Assembly (NCBI GenBank): GCA_002433025.1
Contig: DJGZ01000068.1
Span: 1 to 64,000 of the forward strand
Direction: 5' to 3'
DNA: 64,000 nucleotides
DNA from: Bacteroidales bacterium UBA5833
GTDB lineage: Bacteria; Bacteroidota; Bacteroidia; Bacteroidales; Lentimicrobiaceae
Part shown: positions 24,423 through 33,000 of the stretch, one piece after another
How positions within the stretch are numbered: position 1 is the first letter of the stretch
How the letters are laid out: the number at the start of each line of letters is the position of its first letter
The notes under the pieces: generated by a model
Told to the model about the DNA's origin: nothing
The model's database searches: none
Seen by the model: only the letters and a program-made list of their open reading frames with translations
Translations under genes and position numbers: made by a program

Positions 24423-24836
24423 TTATTCCTCCATAATATTAAAAATAACAGTAAGCATAATCCCCCATACTGTAAGGTAAACACCGAAATCAAAGAGCAT
24501 TGGAGTTCCTGGTTTCAGTTTGGCTGAGAACGGTAAGCTGATGCTGACCCATTCCCCTGTAAAGAAGGGGTTGCCCGCAAAGAGCGCCGGCAGGGTGCTG
24601 ATAAAGGCAATGGAGAGGCCGGAGGCAATAAGCATCAGCGGGCTGACCCTTAGTTTTTTCTCTGCTTCCCGGGTATCGAAAGCCAGGGCATAAAACACAA
24701 ATCCGGCTGCGGCCATCAACCCTCCGATAAAACCTCCGCCGGGATCGTTGTGTCCGCGGTAAAATACCAGCAGGGAAAGAATCATTGTGACAGGAAGTAA
24801 CCTGGAGGCTGCCATTTGTAGAAGTTGTGACCTCAT
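24423..24836 (-). CDS. mrpB: Na+/H+ antiporter subunit B (Mrp)
   Basis: A 137-residue MrpB with four helices. The motif GHNDPGGGFIGGLMAAAGFV is the signature of the MnhB domain. It overlaps mrpA by four bases. In some species this domain is fused to MrpA; here it is separate. Confidence 0.94.
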   Translation of the reverse strand: MRSQLLQMAASRLLPVTMILSLLVFYRGHNDPGGGFIGGLMAAAGFVFYALAFDTREAEKKLRVSPLMLIASGLSIAFISTLPALFAGNPFFTGEWVSISLPFSAKLKPGTPMLFDFGVYLTVWGIMLTVIFNIMEE

Positions 24837-27148
24837 GTTGCGCTCCCTTTCTTTGTTATGAGTTTCAATAATGCGGTAACACCGATGGCAGCGATCACGA
24901 GCACGGTAATTTCTCCGAGCGTATCAAGCGCCCTGAAATCAACCAATATGACATTCACGGTATTTTTGCCGTGGGCCATCGAAAGTGCGTTTTCGGTATA
25001 AAACTCCGATATCTTGGGATTAAGGTTGATCTGACCGGCCTTCAGCACGAGACCTGTCATAAAACCCCCTGCAAGTAATGCGATTGCCGCATCGCGCAGG
25101 CGTGACATTTTTGAAGAAAAGTTGGTGAATTTCGGCAGGTGGTAAATGACCGCCATAAACAAAACAAGCACCAGCGTTTCAGTAAGTATCATGGTAATGG
25201 CCACATCGATTGCGCCGTAAATAATGAAAAGCAAGGCAATGCCATAACCGGTTGTTCCTAGCGAAAGAATGGCGGCCAGCCGCGATTTTGCCAGGGCCGC
25301 ATATATCGTTGATGCAGCAATCACTGCCACAATCATCAGTTCATAAAAGCCGGGAGGGGTAACAGCAATGAATTCGGGGGCTTTCCATGAATATGCAATC
25401 TGATACCAGGCCAGTGCTGAGGTCATGACAAAGATGGCCATCAGATAATAGCGCTGGTAGCCACTCTGAACCAGCGCGGTTTTCTTTTTGGTCAGTGAAA
25501 GGAAAAAATCCAGCCCTTTGTTGAAGGCATCGGCAAACCTGAAGGTTATCACTTCGTTGTTGAAGCGGGTAAGTACAGGATTTACCTTCCGGTAAAGCAG
25601 GAAAAGGGTGACTCCTGCAGCAACGGTGACAAAACTAACCAGCAGGACTTCGTTGAATCCGTGCCATAATGCCAGCTTAAGGGTGCCGATGCCTGGCCTG
25701 ATGGAAGTGATTGCCGGCCGGAGCAGCAGATCGGCAACGGTTGATGGAAACAGTCCGAAGACCAGACTTACGGATGCCAGTATCATAGGTCCTATCCTGA
25801 GCGCCAGTGCCGGGCGCCTGGGCCTTTCCCCGGGGTATTTCAGCGGCCCGAGAAAAAGGTTGAAAATCAGGGCCAGGGATATGGCGACCATAATCACATT
25901 GGTAAGTACACCGGCTGCCAGCAGGAAATTGCCGATGTCAGGCAACCCTATTTTTGCTTCGTAAATAAGTTCCTTACCGATGAACCCGATCATTGGTGGA
26001 AGTCCGGCCATACTAAGCAAGCTGATTATGGCGGCAACAGCCGCTACAGGCATCACCCTGAACAACCCGCCAAGTTTACGCAGGTCGCGTGAACCGGCAG
26101 ACTTGTCGATCAGGCCGGCAATCATAAACAGTGCGCCTTTGTAGAGTGCATGCACCAACAGGAAAATGATGGCTGCTTTTATGGAGATATCCGTGTCAAC
26201 TCCCAGCATCAGCACCAGGATTCCCAACGCACTGATGGTGGTATAGGCGAGAACTTTTTTGAAATCGGTCTGCGAATAGGCAAAATATCCGCCCAGCAGC
26301 ATGGTAATAGCTCCGGTAATGGTTAAAACATATTTCCATTCTGGGGTGCCTCCCATCACCGGGCTCAGGCGCATCAGCAGATAAATGCCTGCCTTGACCA
26401 TGGTGGCAGAATGCAGAAAAGCGCTTACCGGCGAAGGGGCCTGCATAGCGCCGGGCAGCCAGAAATGGAAAGGAAACTGTGCCGATTTGGTAAAAGCCCC
26501 TGCCAGGATCAGCAGCAGGGCCGGCAGATAGTGCGGATGGTTGCGGATCAGGGCGCCGGATTGCAGTAACTCAGGGATTTCCAGGCTGCCCACGGCCTGT
26601 CCGAGCATAATAAAACCCGCCATCATGGCCAGTCCACCCGAAACCGTGATCAACAGTGCCTGTAAGGCTGCATTGCGGGCTTCGGGTTTTTCGTGGTTAA
26701 AACCCACAAGCAGAAATGAAGTTACACTGGTCAGTTCCCAGAAAATAAACATGGTGAAAAAATTTCCAGAAAGCACCAGCGACAACATCGCAAATTCAAA
26801 CAAAATAATAAGGAAGAAAAATCTGTGTTTTAACGGGTACGGCTGCATGTACTTTCCGGCAAATACAAGCACCAGCGCCCCCATGCCGGTGATGAGGAGG
26901 GCAAAGAAAAGCGAAAGCCCGTCGAGGTAGAGTGAAAAATTCAGGTAAAGCTCCGGCAGCCAGTTTATGGTAAGGAAAAGTTCTCCACCCGAAGCGGTAA
27001 GAGGGGCATAGGTGAGAAACATGGCAAAACCGGCCGCCGAGATCAGCCCGAGCAGCCATGCCGCATGCCTGCCGCCCCTTTGAATTATAGCAGGCGACAT
27101 TATTGCAGTGATAAGCAGTGCCAGCAAATAAATAAGAATCCCGTTCAT
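24833..27148 (-). CDS. mrpA: Na+/H+ antiporter subunit A (Mrp)
   Basis: A 771-residue NuoL-like subunit, the largest of the Mrp complex and first gene of the operon. The N-terminal part holds the Proton_antipo domains (YLDGLSLFFALLITGMGAL, FWELTSVTSFLLVGF, KSAQFPFHFWLPGAMQAPSP, HSATMVKAGIYLLMRL). The C-terminal ~170 residues contain the DUF4040/MrpA-C region (GYGIALLFIIYGAIDVAITMILTET) and the MrpB-like tail with VNVILVDFRALDTLGEI. Together with B-G it should exchange Na+ (or K+) for H+ and support growth in salt or at high pH. Length is typical. I see no clear promoter consensus in the ~220 bases upstream. Confidence 0.96.
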   Translation of the reverse strand: MNGILIYLLALLITAIMSPAIIQRGGRHAAWLLGLISAAGFAMFLTYAPLTASGGELFLTINWLPELYLNFSLYLDGLSLFFALLITGMGALVLVFAGKYMQPYPLKHRFFFLIILFEFAMLSLVLSGNFFTMFIFWELTSVTSFLLVGFNHEKPEARNAALQALLITVSGGLAMMAGFIMLGQAVGSLEIPELLQSGALIRNHPHYLPALLLILAGAFTKSAQFPFHFWLPGAMQAPSPVSAFLHSATMVKAGIYLLMRLSPVMGGTPEWKYVLTITGAITMLLGGYFAYSQTDFKKVLAYTTISALGILVLMLGVDTDISIKAAIIFLLVHALYKGALFMIAGLIDKSAGSRDLRKLGGLFRVMPVAAVAAIISLLSMAGLPPMIGFIGKELIYEAKIGLPDIGNFLLAAGVLTNVIMVAISLALIFNLFLGPLKYPGERPRRPALALRIGPMILASVSLVFGLFPSTVADLLLRPAITSIRPGIGTLKLALWHGFNEVLLVSFVTVAAGVTLFLLYRKVNPVLTRFNNEVITFRFADAFNKGLDFFLSLTKKKTALVQSGYQRYYLMAIFVMTSALAWYQIAYSWKAPEFIAVTPPGFYELMIVAVIAASTIYAALAKSRLAAILSLGTTGYGIALLFIIYGAIDVAITMILTETLVLVLFMAVIYHLPKFTNFSSKMSRLRDAAIALLAGGFMTGLVLKAGQINLNPKISEFYTENALSMAHGKNTVNVILVDFRALDTLGEITVLVIAAIGVTALLKLITKKGSAT

Positions 27149-27366
27149 CCGGTGTTCGCTTTTATCATCATTTTATAATCAGGTTGCATTTTTCATTGGG
27201 TTAACGAATATACTTATTTTTTGTTTAATCTTTTAAGAAGATTTAATAAACATGGTTTAAGCAGATTCTTAGTTTTACGGTATGCAAAGAGGATAGCGAG
27301 GCTGTACGGGAGGGCCGATATTCCCGGAAGCCAGGGCGTTTAAAGGAGAAAATATTTGTCCGGAAA

Positions 27367-29268
27367 CTACTCTTCCAGCGTACTTAAATCGCCGGTATCC
27401 TGTCCGAGCACCCTGGCTTTCAGCACGCGTCGCATAATCTTTCCGCTTCTTGTTTTGGGCAGGGCATCCGTAAACACGACAAATGCCGGGCGGGCGATGG
27501 GGCCGATTTCGTGCTCCACATGGGCTTTAAGTTCTTCTGCCAGTTTGTCACCGGCCTCCACTCCCTGTCGGAGAACCACGGTAGTGTGTATGATGTTGCC
27601 GCGCAGTTCGTCGGGCAGCGCTATGGCCGCGGCTTCGGTCACTGACGGATGGCTTACCAGGGCGCTTTCAATTTCGGCCGACCCCAGGCGGTAGCCGCTT
27701 ACCTTGATCACATCGTCAATCCTTCCGATGATCCAGTAATATCCGTCTTCATCCTTTCTTGCCGAATCACCGGCCAGATACCATTGCTGTTCACTGTATT
27801 TTTTCCAGTATTTTTCCACAAAACGATCCGGATCACCCAGGATCGTCCGGGCCATTCCCGGCCATGGGTTTTTAATGACAAGGTTGCCTTCCTCCCCGGT
27901 TTTTACTTCATTGCCCTTGTCATCCACAATAGCCATTTCGTTGCCAAAGAAGGGTTTGGTGGCAGATCCCGGTTTCAACGGTATCACGGGAAGCGGGGTG
28001 ATCATGTGGCCGCCGGTTTCCGTCTGCCACCAGGTGTCCATAATGGGGCACCGGCCTTTGCCGATTACCTCGTAATACCATTTCCAGGCTTCGGGGTTGA
28101 TGGGTTCACCCACGGAGCCAAGCAACCGCAGAGAGCTCAGGTTGTGCCGGTCGGCCCACGACGGACCAAAACGCATAAGTCCGCGAATGGCGGTAGGCGA
28201 GGTGTATAGTATGTTGATGCCGTATTTTTCAATCATCTGCCACCAACGGTTAGGGTAGGGGTGATTAGGGGCGCCTTCGTACATCATCATGGTGGCTCCG
28301 TTGATAAGCGGACCGTAAACCATGTAGCTGTGTCCGGTCACCCAGCCGGGATCGGCAGCACACCAGAAACGGTCCTCGGGTTTGATGTCGAAAACATACC
28401 TGAATGTGGATGCTGTATATACCGCGTATCCCCCGTGGGTGTGTACAAGCCCTTTGGGTTTTCCGGTGGTGCCTGAAGTATAGAGTATAAACAATGGGTC
28501 TTCGGCGTCGGTTTCCACCGTAGCGCAATCGGTACAAGCCAGCGGCATTGACATCAGATCGTGATACCAGAAATCACGGTCATTTTCCATATAGCATTCT
28601 TCACCGGTGCGCTTTACGGTGATGCATACTTCTATGGTTGGTGATCGTTTCATCGCTTCATTGGCAATACTCTTCAGCCCTACCGCTTTTCCGCGTCTGA
28701 ATCCTCCGTCGGCGGTAAGCAGTATGCGGCTGTTGGCATCTTCGATTCGCTCTGCCAGCGCCTCCACGCTGAATCCTCCGTAAACCACGCTGTGAATGGC
28801 GCCGATTTTGGCGCAGGCCAGCATAGCGATCACCGTTTCGGGAATTTGCGGCATATAGATGGTGACCACCTCGCCCGGCCGTGCTCCCATAGATTTAAGG
28901 ACATTGGCAAACCGCGAAACTTCCCGGTGAAGCGCATGATACGAAAAGGTGCGCAGATCGCCCGGTTCTCCTTCCCAGATTATTGCCAGCTTATTGCGGG
29001 TGGCGTTTTTCTGATGCCGGTCGAGTGCATTGTGCACAATGTTGATGCGGCCACCCTGAAACCATTCATAAAAAGGATGATTGGATGCGTCAAGTACTTT
29101 ATCCCACTTTTTAAACCATTCCAGCCGTCTGGCTTCTTTTGCCCAGAAATCTTCACGGTTGGCCACGGATTCCTCATAAAGGGATTCATAATCCTTTACA
29201 ATCGCTCTTTTAGTTACCTCTTTTGATGGATGATAGATCTTCTTCAGGGTGTTGTTGGGTTTTTCCAT
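27367..29268 (-). CDS. acs: acetyl-CoA synthetase (AMP-forming)
   Basis: A 633-residue adenylate-forming enzyme that activates acetate to acetyl-CoA through acetyl-AMP. Motifs: the P-loop-like YTSGTTGKPKG, DTWWQTETGG, YLAGDSARKDEDGYYWIIGRIDD and the C-terminal PKTRSGKIMRR, whose Lys is the site acetylated in homologs to switch off the enzyme. The N-terminal ACAS_N region (ANREDFWAKEARRLEWFKKWDKVLD) separates it from propionyl or medium-chain ligases. Length is near normal (~640-650). It appears monocistronic, and no acetate transporter or deacetylase is adjacent. Confidence 0.95.
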   Translation of the reverse strand: MEKPNNTLKKIYHPSKEVTKRAIVKDYESLYEESVANREDFWAKEARRLEWFKKWDKVLDASNHPFYEWFQGGRINIVHNALDRHQKNATRNKLAIIWEGEPGDLRTFSYHALHREVSRFANVLKSMGARPGEVVTIYMPQIPETVIAMLACAKIGAIHSVVYGGFSVEALAERIEDANSRILLTADGGFRRGKAVGLKSIANEAMKRSPTIEVCITVKRTGEECYMENDRDFWYHDLMSMPLACTDCATVETDAEDPLFILYTSGTTGKPKGLVHTHGGYAVYTASTFRYVFDIKPEDRFWCAADPGWVTGHSYMVYGPLINGATMMMYEGAPNHPYPNRWWQMIEKYGINILYTSPTAIRGLMRFGPSWADRHNLSSLRLLGSVGEPINPEAWKWYYEVIGKGRCPIMDTWWQTETGGHMITPLPVIPLKPGSATKPFFGNEMAIVDDKGNEVKTGEEGNLVIKNPWPGMARTILGDPDRFVEKYWKKYSEQQWYLAGDSARKDEDGYYWIIGRIDDVIKVSGYRLGSAEIESALVSHPSVTEAAAIALPDELRGNIIHTTVVLRQGVEAGDKLAEELKAHVEHEIGPIARPAFVVFTDALPKTRSGKIMRRVLKARVLGQDTGDLSTLEE

Positions 29269-29352
29269 AGGTGCTGGGTTTTATTACTTAACAATCGGGT
29301 TTAGCGGATTGTTGCACCGGAGAATGTCATTGCCCGAGTGACGGACCTAAGC

Positions 29353-31608
29353 TTACATCAGTAACCTTATGCCCATCATCACGGCTCTGCCGTAGAGCGG
29401 TCCGTAAACATTGGCTGCATCGAAGCCATCCGAAAAGGGAGATTGCCAGTTGATAACCGGGTTCCGGCTCTGCCGCCAGCCGAGGATATTATTTACCCCT
29501 GCATAAACCCTTACGCTCTGGTTAAGGTTATAGTTTACCAGTAAATTAATCAGACTGTAGGCTTCTGACAGGCGATCATCGTTCACCACTTCAGGATCAA
29601 CTGTTGGTAAGAGCATTTTTCCGGTAAAAGTCCCCGTTAGGTCCACGGTGGTCCTGATTTTTCTGGCATCCCAACTCAGCAGCCAGTTGCCTGTGAATTC
29701 AGGGCTTAAGGGTTGAGCTTCTTTTTCAGGTTTTTCTGATCCGGATTTGCTTACCGCAAACACATCCTGCCAGGTAAATCCGGCTGTCCATGTGAAAAAC
29801 CCGTTGATTCTCCCGTTGGCTGAAACAGCCACCCCGCGGCTTACGGCATAATCACCGACAGGAAGGTTGCGGTAGATGATTGTCTCCGGATCAGTGTCGT
29901 AGTCAGCCAGGATTTTATTGCTGAAGCGGGTGTAGAACAGATCGGCATCCAGCACAACCCAGCGCCCGACAAGGCGATTGATAGTCTGATTCAGGCTGAG
30001 TGAGACATTCCACGATTGCTCCGGCTTAAGATTTTCGCTGATTACGACTTCACGGAATCCTGAAAGGGCAGCATGGTCTTCTGTAAAGATATTCACCGTG
30101 CGAAAACCTGTGCCGCTGTTTATCCTGAGTATTGTATTTCCGGTAAGGTTATATTTAGCGCTAAGCCGGGGCGAAAAGACCAGCCCGTGCCTGCTGTGAT
30201 GATCAAGCCGTGCACCGCCCAGCAGATTTGTCCTTGTGTTGATTCTGAAATCGTCCTGCACAAAAATGCCAGGTATAAACTGTTTGTCACTGCCCCTGGC
30301 TGTTACAGGTGTGTTATCGTCATAAACCTGATAGCGGGCAGTAACCCCTGAAGTAATATTGTGTCTGTCGCCGGCTTTGATCAACCAGATGAGGTTTGCA
30401 AAACTGATGTGCTGCTCACCCTTGTAAAATGTCGTACCATACCAACTGTCCTGCCAGTGTCCGCTTTGCGAAATGTCCAGCCGCAGGCCGGCACTTCCCG
30501 GAAGTGAGTAAGATCCCATCAGTTCATAACGGTTTGTGAAAATGGTTTCGCCATAAAGGCTGTCGCTTCCCCTCACTTTACTGTCCGGTTTATAATTATA
30601 TGCACCCAGAAATTCCTGTGTTCCCCCGGCTCTGTTTTCATGATAGAATTTTGCGGCAAATGAGGCGGTTTTCCCGGCAGGCCGCTGAAAACTCCATTTG
30701 TTGAAGAGCGATACGGACGGGCTGATGGTGACTTTGTCGGCAAAGTTGTCTTTGTTCAGGTCGGTAAAGCGCTCCATTGTATTGATGCTTCCGCTGAAAA
30801 GGGCGTCAAATTTTCGTCCGCGAAAGGGCGAGAACCCGATATCGGCATTCCGATCGCCGAGGTTACTCCAGTTGGTATTGAAGAAAAACCTGGGCGCCGT
30901 TTCCACACCGGCGGTGATGATGTTGATGATGCCGCCTATGGCTTCGGAGCCGTAAAGCGTGGAGGAAGCTCCTTTGATTACTTCAACCCGTTCAATCAGG
31001 GCATTGGGAATGCCGTTCAGCCCATATACCGACGCCAGCGCGCCCATAATGGGCATGCCGTCAATCAATACAGCGGTATTGGAGCCTTCGAGTCCGTTGA
31101 TGCGGATCTCGTTGGTGCCGCATACCCCGCAGGCGGTCACCTGCTGCACCCCGTTGATCATGCCAACGGACTGCATCAGGTTGTTGGACGGGGTTTTCCG
31201 GAGGAATGCGGCTCCAAGTACTTCAATTTTTACCGGTGAGTCGCGCAGCGACTGTTCCTTCAGGCTGCCGCTGATCACTACCTGCTCCAGGGCGACAGTA
31301 ATGGTTTCAAGGGTAATGTCAAACTCTTTGCTTTCCCGTTTCGCAATGGTAAACTGCATTTCTTTGGTTTTGTAACCAATATGCTGAATAACAATGGAGT
31401 GAGTTCCGGGAGGAATGTTATTTATCATGTAATGGCCCGAAATATCGGTGGCCGTGCCGATACGCGTATCTTTAATCACGAGGTTTACGAAGGGAATATG
31501 CGTGCCGGTTTCATCTACAACATGTCCGAATAGTGTAGCATCTGACTGGGCAAAAATTGTCGTCCACTGCACAAGAAGCAGATTTATAATGAGTATTTTG
31601 AGTTTCAT
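29353..31608 (-). CDS. TonB-dependent receptor, probable metal or metal-chelate uptake
   Basis: A 751-residue outer-membrane receptor. After a signal peptide (MKLKILIINLLLVQWTTIFAQ) comes a carboxypeptidase-regulatory-like domain (~25-110; GHVVDETGTHIPFVNLVIKDTRIG). Then follow a plug domain with VTACGVCGTNEIRINGLEG and RVEVIKGASSTLYGSEAIGGIIN, and a 22-strand barrel ending YGRAVMMGIRLLM. The CGVCGTN segment in the plug is typical of a Bacteroidetes receptor group often found beside metal-handling genes. The His-rich protein encoded just upstream fits that idea. The substrate is not shown by sequence. Confidence 0.9.
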   Translation of the reverse strand: MKLKILIINLLLVQWTTIFAQSDATLFGHVVDETGTHIPFVNLVIKDTRIGTATDISGHYMINNIPPGTHSIVIQHIGYKTKEMQFTIAKRESKEFDITLETITVALEQVVISGSLKEQSLRDSPVKIEVLGAAFLRKTPSNNLMQSVGMINGVQQVTACGVCGTNEIRINGLEGSNTAVLIDGMPIMGALASVYGLNGIPNALIERVEVIKGASSTLYGSEAIGGIINIITAGVETAPRFFFNTNWSNLGDRNADIGFSPFRGRKFDALFSGSINTMERFTDLNKDNFADKVTISPSVSLFNKWSFQRPAGKTASFAAKFYHENRAGGTQEFLGAYNYKPDSKVRGSDSLYGETIFTNRYELMGSYSLPGSAGLRLDISQSGHWQDSWYGTTFYKGEQHISFANLIWLIKAGDRHNITSGVTARYQVYDDNTPVTARGSDKQFIPGIFVQDDFRINTRTNLLGGARLDHHSRHGLVFSPRLSAKYNLTGNTILRINSGTGFRTVNIFTEDHAALSGFREVVISENLKPEQSWNVSLSLNQTINRLVGRWVVLDADLFYTRFSNKILADYDTDPETIIYRNLPVGDYAVSRGVAVSANGRINGFFTWTAGFTWQDVFAVSKSGSEKPEKEAQPLSPEFTGNWLLSWDARKIRTTVDLTGTFTGKMLLPTVDPEVVNDDRLSEAYSLINLLVNYNLNQSVRVYAGVNNILGWRQSRNPVINWQSPFSDGFDAANVYGPLYGRAVMMGIRLLM

Positions 31609-31818
31609 TTGTTATAATGGCTTTTTAGTAATTGAAAATATTTTTTTACTGTTAATGGGTCATAATGCCTGATAACCATTACAGTATGCGTTTCTCCAGC
31701 TGGCAAAGCCGTACCTGTATTTCAAAATATAGCTTAAGAGCTGATTTGGCTTTTCAGTCAGAAAATAGCTTTTGATTTCTGAAAATGCCGGTAACTGATT
31801 GCTAAGGATTCAGGCCTT

Positions 31819-32160
31819 TTAAAATGTGGGGGGAGGGCGCAACCGGTAAACAGGATAGATAATTGGAAGAATATCTTCGGAATCTGATTCAATGTTCAAC
31901 GGCTTGATAAACACGGTTGCCATCAATATAATGATGGCAACAATGATCATGGTTTGCAGGGTTGATATCTGATCGAAATAAAAATATTCTTCCTCTGAAT
32001 GCGAATGTTTCTGCAGAGGCGTGTTTCCGGTGCTTTTAAAAGGGTGGGCATGTTCTACAATCAGTCCAGACGGCATTCTGTGCGCGTGCCGGTTGATCAA
32101 TCCGTTGGTGATCAGCCAGAGTGACGGTAAGAGCAGTAAAATGGCCAGTGCCTTCCTCAT
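31819..32160 (-). CDS. His-rich membrane-anchored protein upstream of the TonB receptor
   Basis: A 113-residue protein with an N-terminal signal or anchor helix (ALAILLLLPSLWLITNGL), a short periplasmic His-rich segment (INRHAHRMPSG, VEHAHPF, LQKHSHSEEEYFYF), a second helix (MIIVAIIILMATVFI) and a Pro-rich tail. The clustered HxH motifs suggest binding of Zn or another divalent metal. It is encoded on the same strand ~210 bases before a TonB receptor whose plug has a CxxC-type motif, so a shared metal-uptake role is likely. I know such small His-rich proteins beside metal receptors in this phylum, but no named family is claimed. Confidence 0.75.
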   Translation of the reverse strand: MRKALAILLLLPSLWLITNGLINRHAHRMPSGLIVEHAHPFKSTGNTPLQKHSHSEEEYFYFDQISTLQTMIIVAIIILMATVFIKPLNIESDSEDILPIIYPVYRLRPPPTF

Positions 32161-32391
32161 GGAATTAATGCTTACAAGAAATTATCCTGATCTTTGTTGA
32201 ACATCGGTTTTTAAACAGCGAAACGGCGCAAGTGTTCAACCGGAGAACTGCGGCAGGGGAAAATGCCGCGCGTCATGAAACCGGATTGTTTATCTTTATC
32301 CCGTTGAAAACCGGATAAATATTATCCTGCGAAAAACGGATTATTTGCAGGGAATCTCAGACATGAATCTGCTTATTCAGCTTGCAATAAG

Positions 32392-32907
32392 ATGAAGAAT
32401 ATTTGCCTCAGGCCTTTCGAAAGGCGTGATTTTGCCAGGCTGATCGCGTGGATCGACAGCGAACAGCTATTGTATCAGTTTGCCGGTCCTGTTTTTCAAT
32501 ATCCCCTTACCGAATTTCAGCTGGAGCAATACCTTGCTGAAAGCAACAGGATTCCTTATGTTGTGGAGGATTGTGTTTCAGGTAAAGCGGTCGGTCATGC
32601 GGAGATTTTTCGCCTTTCGGATACCCGCGGAAAACTATGCCGCCTCTTGATCTCTGACCCAATGCAACGCGGAAGGGGAATCGGCCAGGAACTTGTGAGA
32701 GAGTTGCTGCGTATTTGCCGGGAGGAGTTCGGATTTCAAGAAATGGAACTGAATGTTTATGATTGGAACCTTCCGGCCATTCATTGTTACGAAAAGGCCG
32801 GGTTCGTGCGTAACCATGGTAAGTCGTCCTCATTCAGTATTGGCAATGAAACCTGGCAGTCAATAAATATGACACTGACCATCAGGGGTCAGCTTCAGGG
32901 TCAGTGA
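32392..32907 (+). CDS. GNAT-family N-acetyltransferase
   Basis: A 171-residue cytoplasmic acetyltransferase of the RimJ/RimL-like group. The N-terminus CLRPFERRDFARLIAWI is the usual first strand-helix. The acetyl-CoA pyrophosphate loop is LISDPMQRGRGIGQELVREL (motif A, R-G-x-G-x-G/Q), and motif B is ELNVYDWNLPAIHCYEKAGF. The acceptor could be a protein N-terminus, an aminoglycoside or a small amine; sequence cannot tell. It is the only plus-strand gene in its neighbourhood and appears monocistronic. Confidence 0.92.
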   Translation: MKNICLRPFERRDFARLIAWIDSEQLLYQFAGPVFQYPLTEFQLEQYLAESNRIPYVVEDCVSGKAVGHAEIFRLSDTRGKLCRLLISDPMQRGRGIGQELVRELLRICREEFGFQEMELNVYDWNLPAIHCYEKAGFVRNHGKSSSFSIGNETWQSINMTLTIRGQLQGQ

Positions 32908-33000
32908 ATAATCCTATCTTTGATCAGCCTTCAGGAAATGCCTTCCGGTGCGGTTCAACGTATATTCATGTGTCTGTTGAAACAGCAGGTACACGGGATT

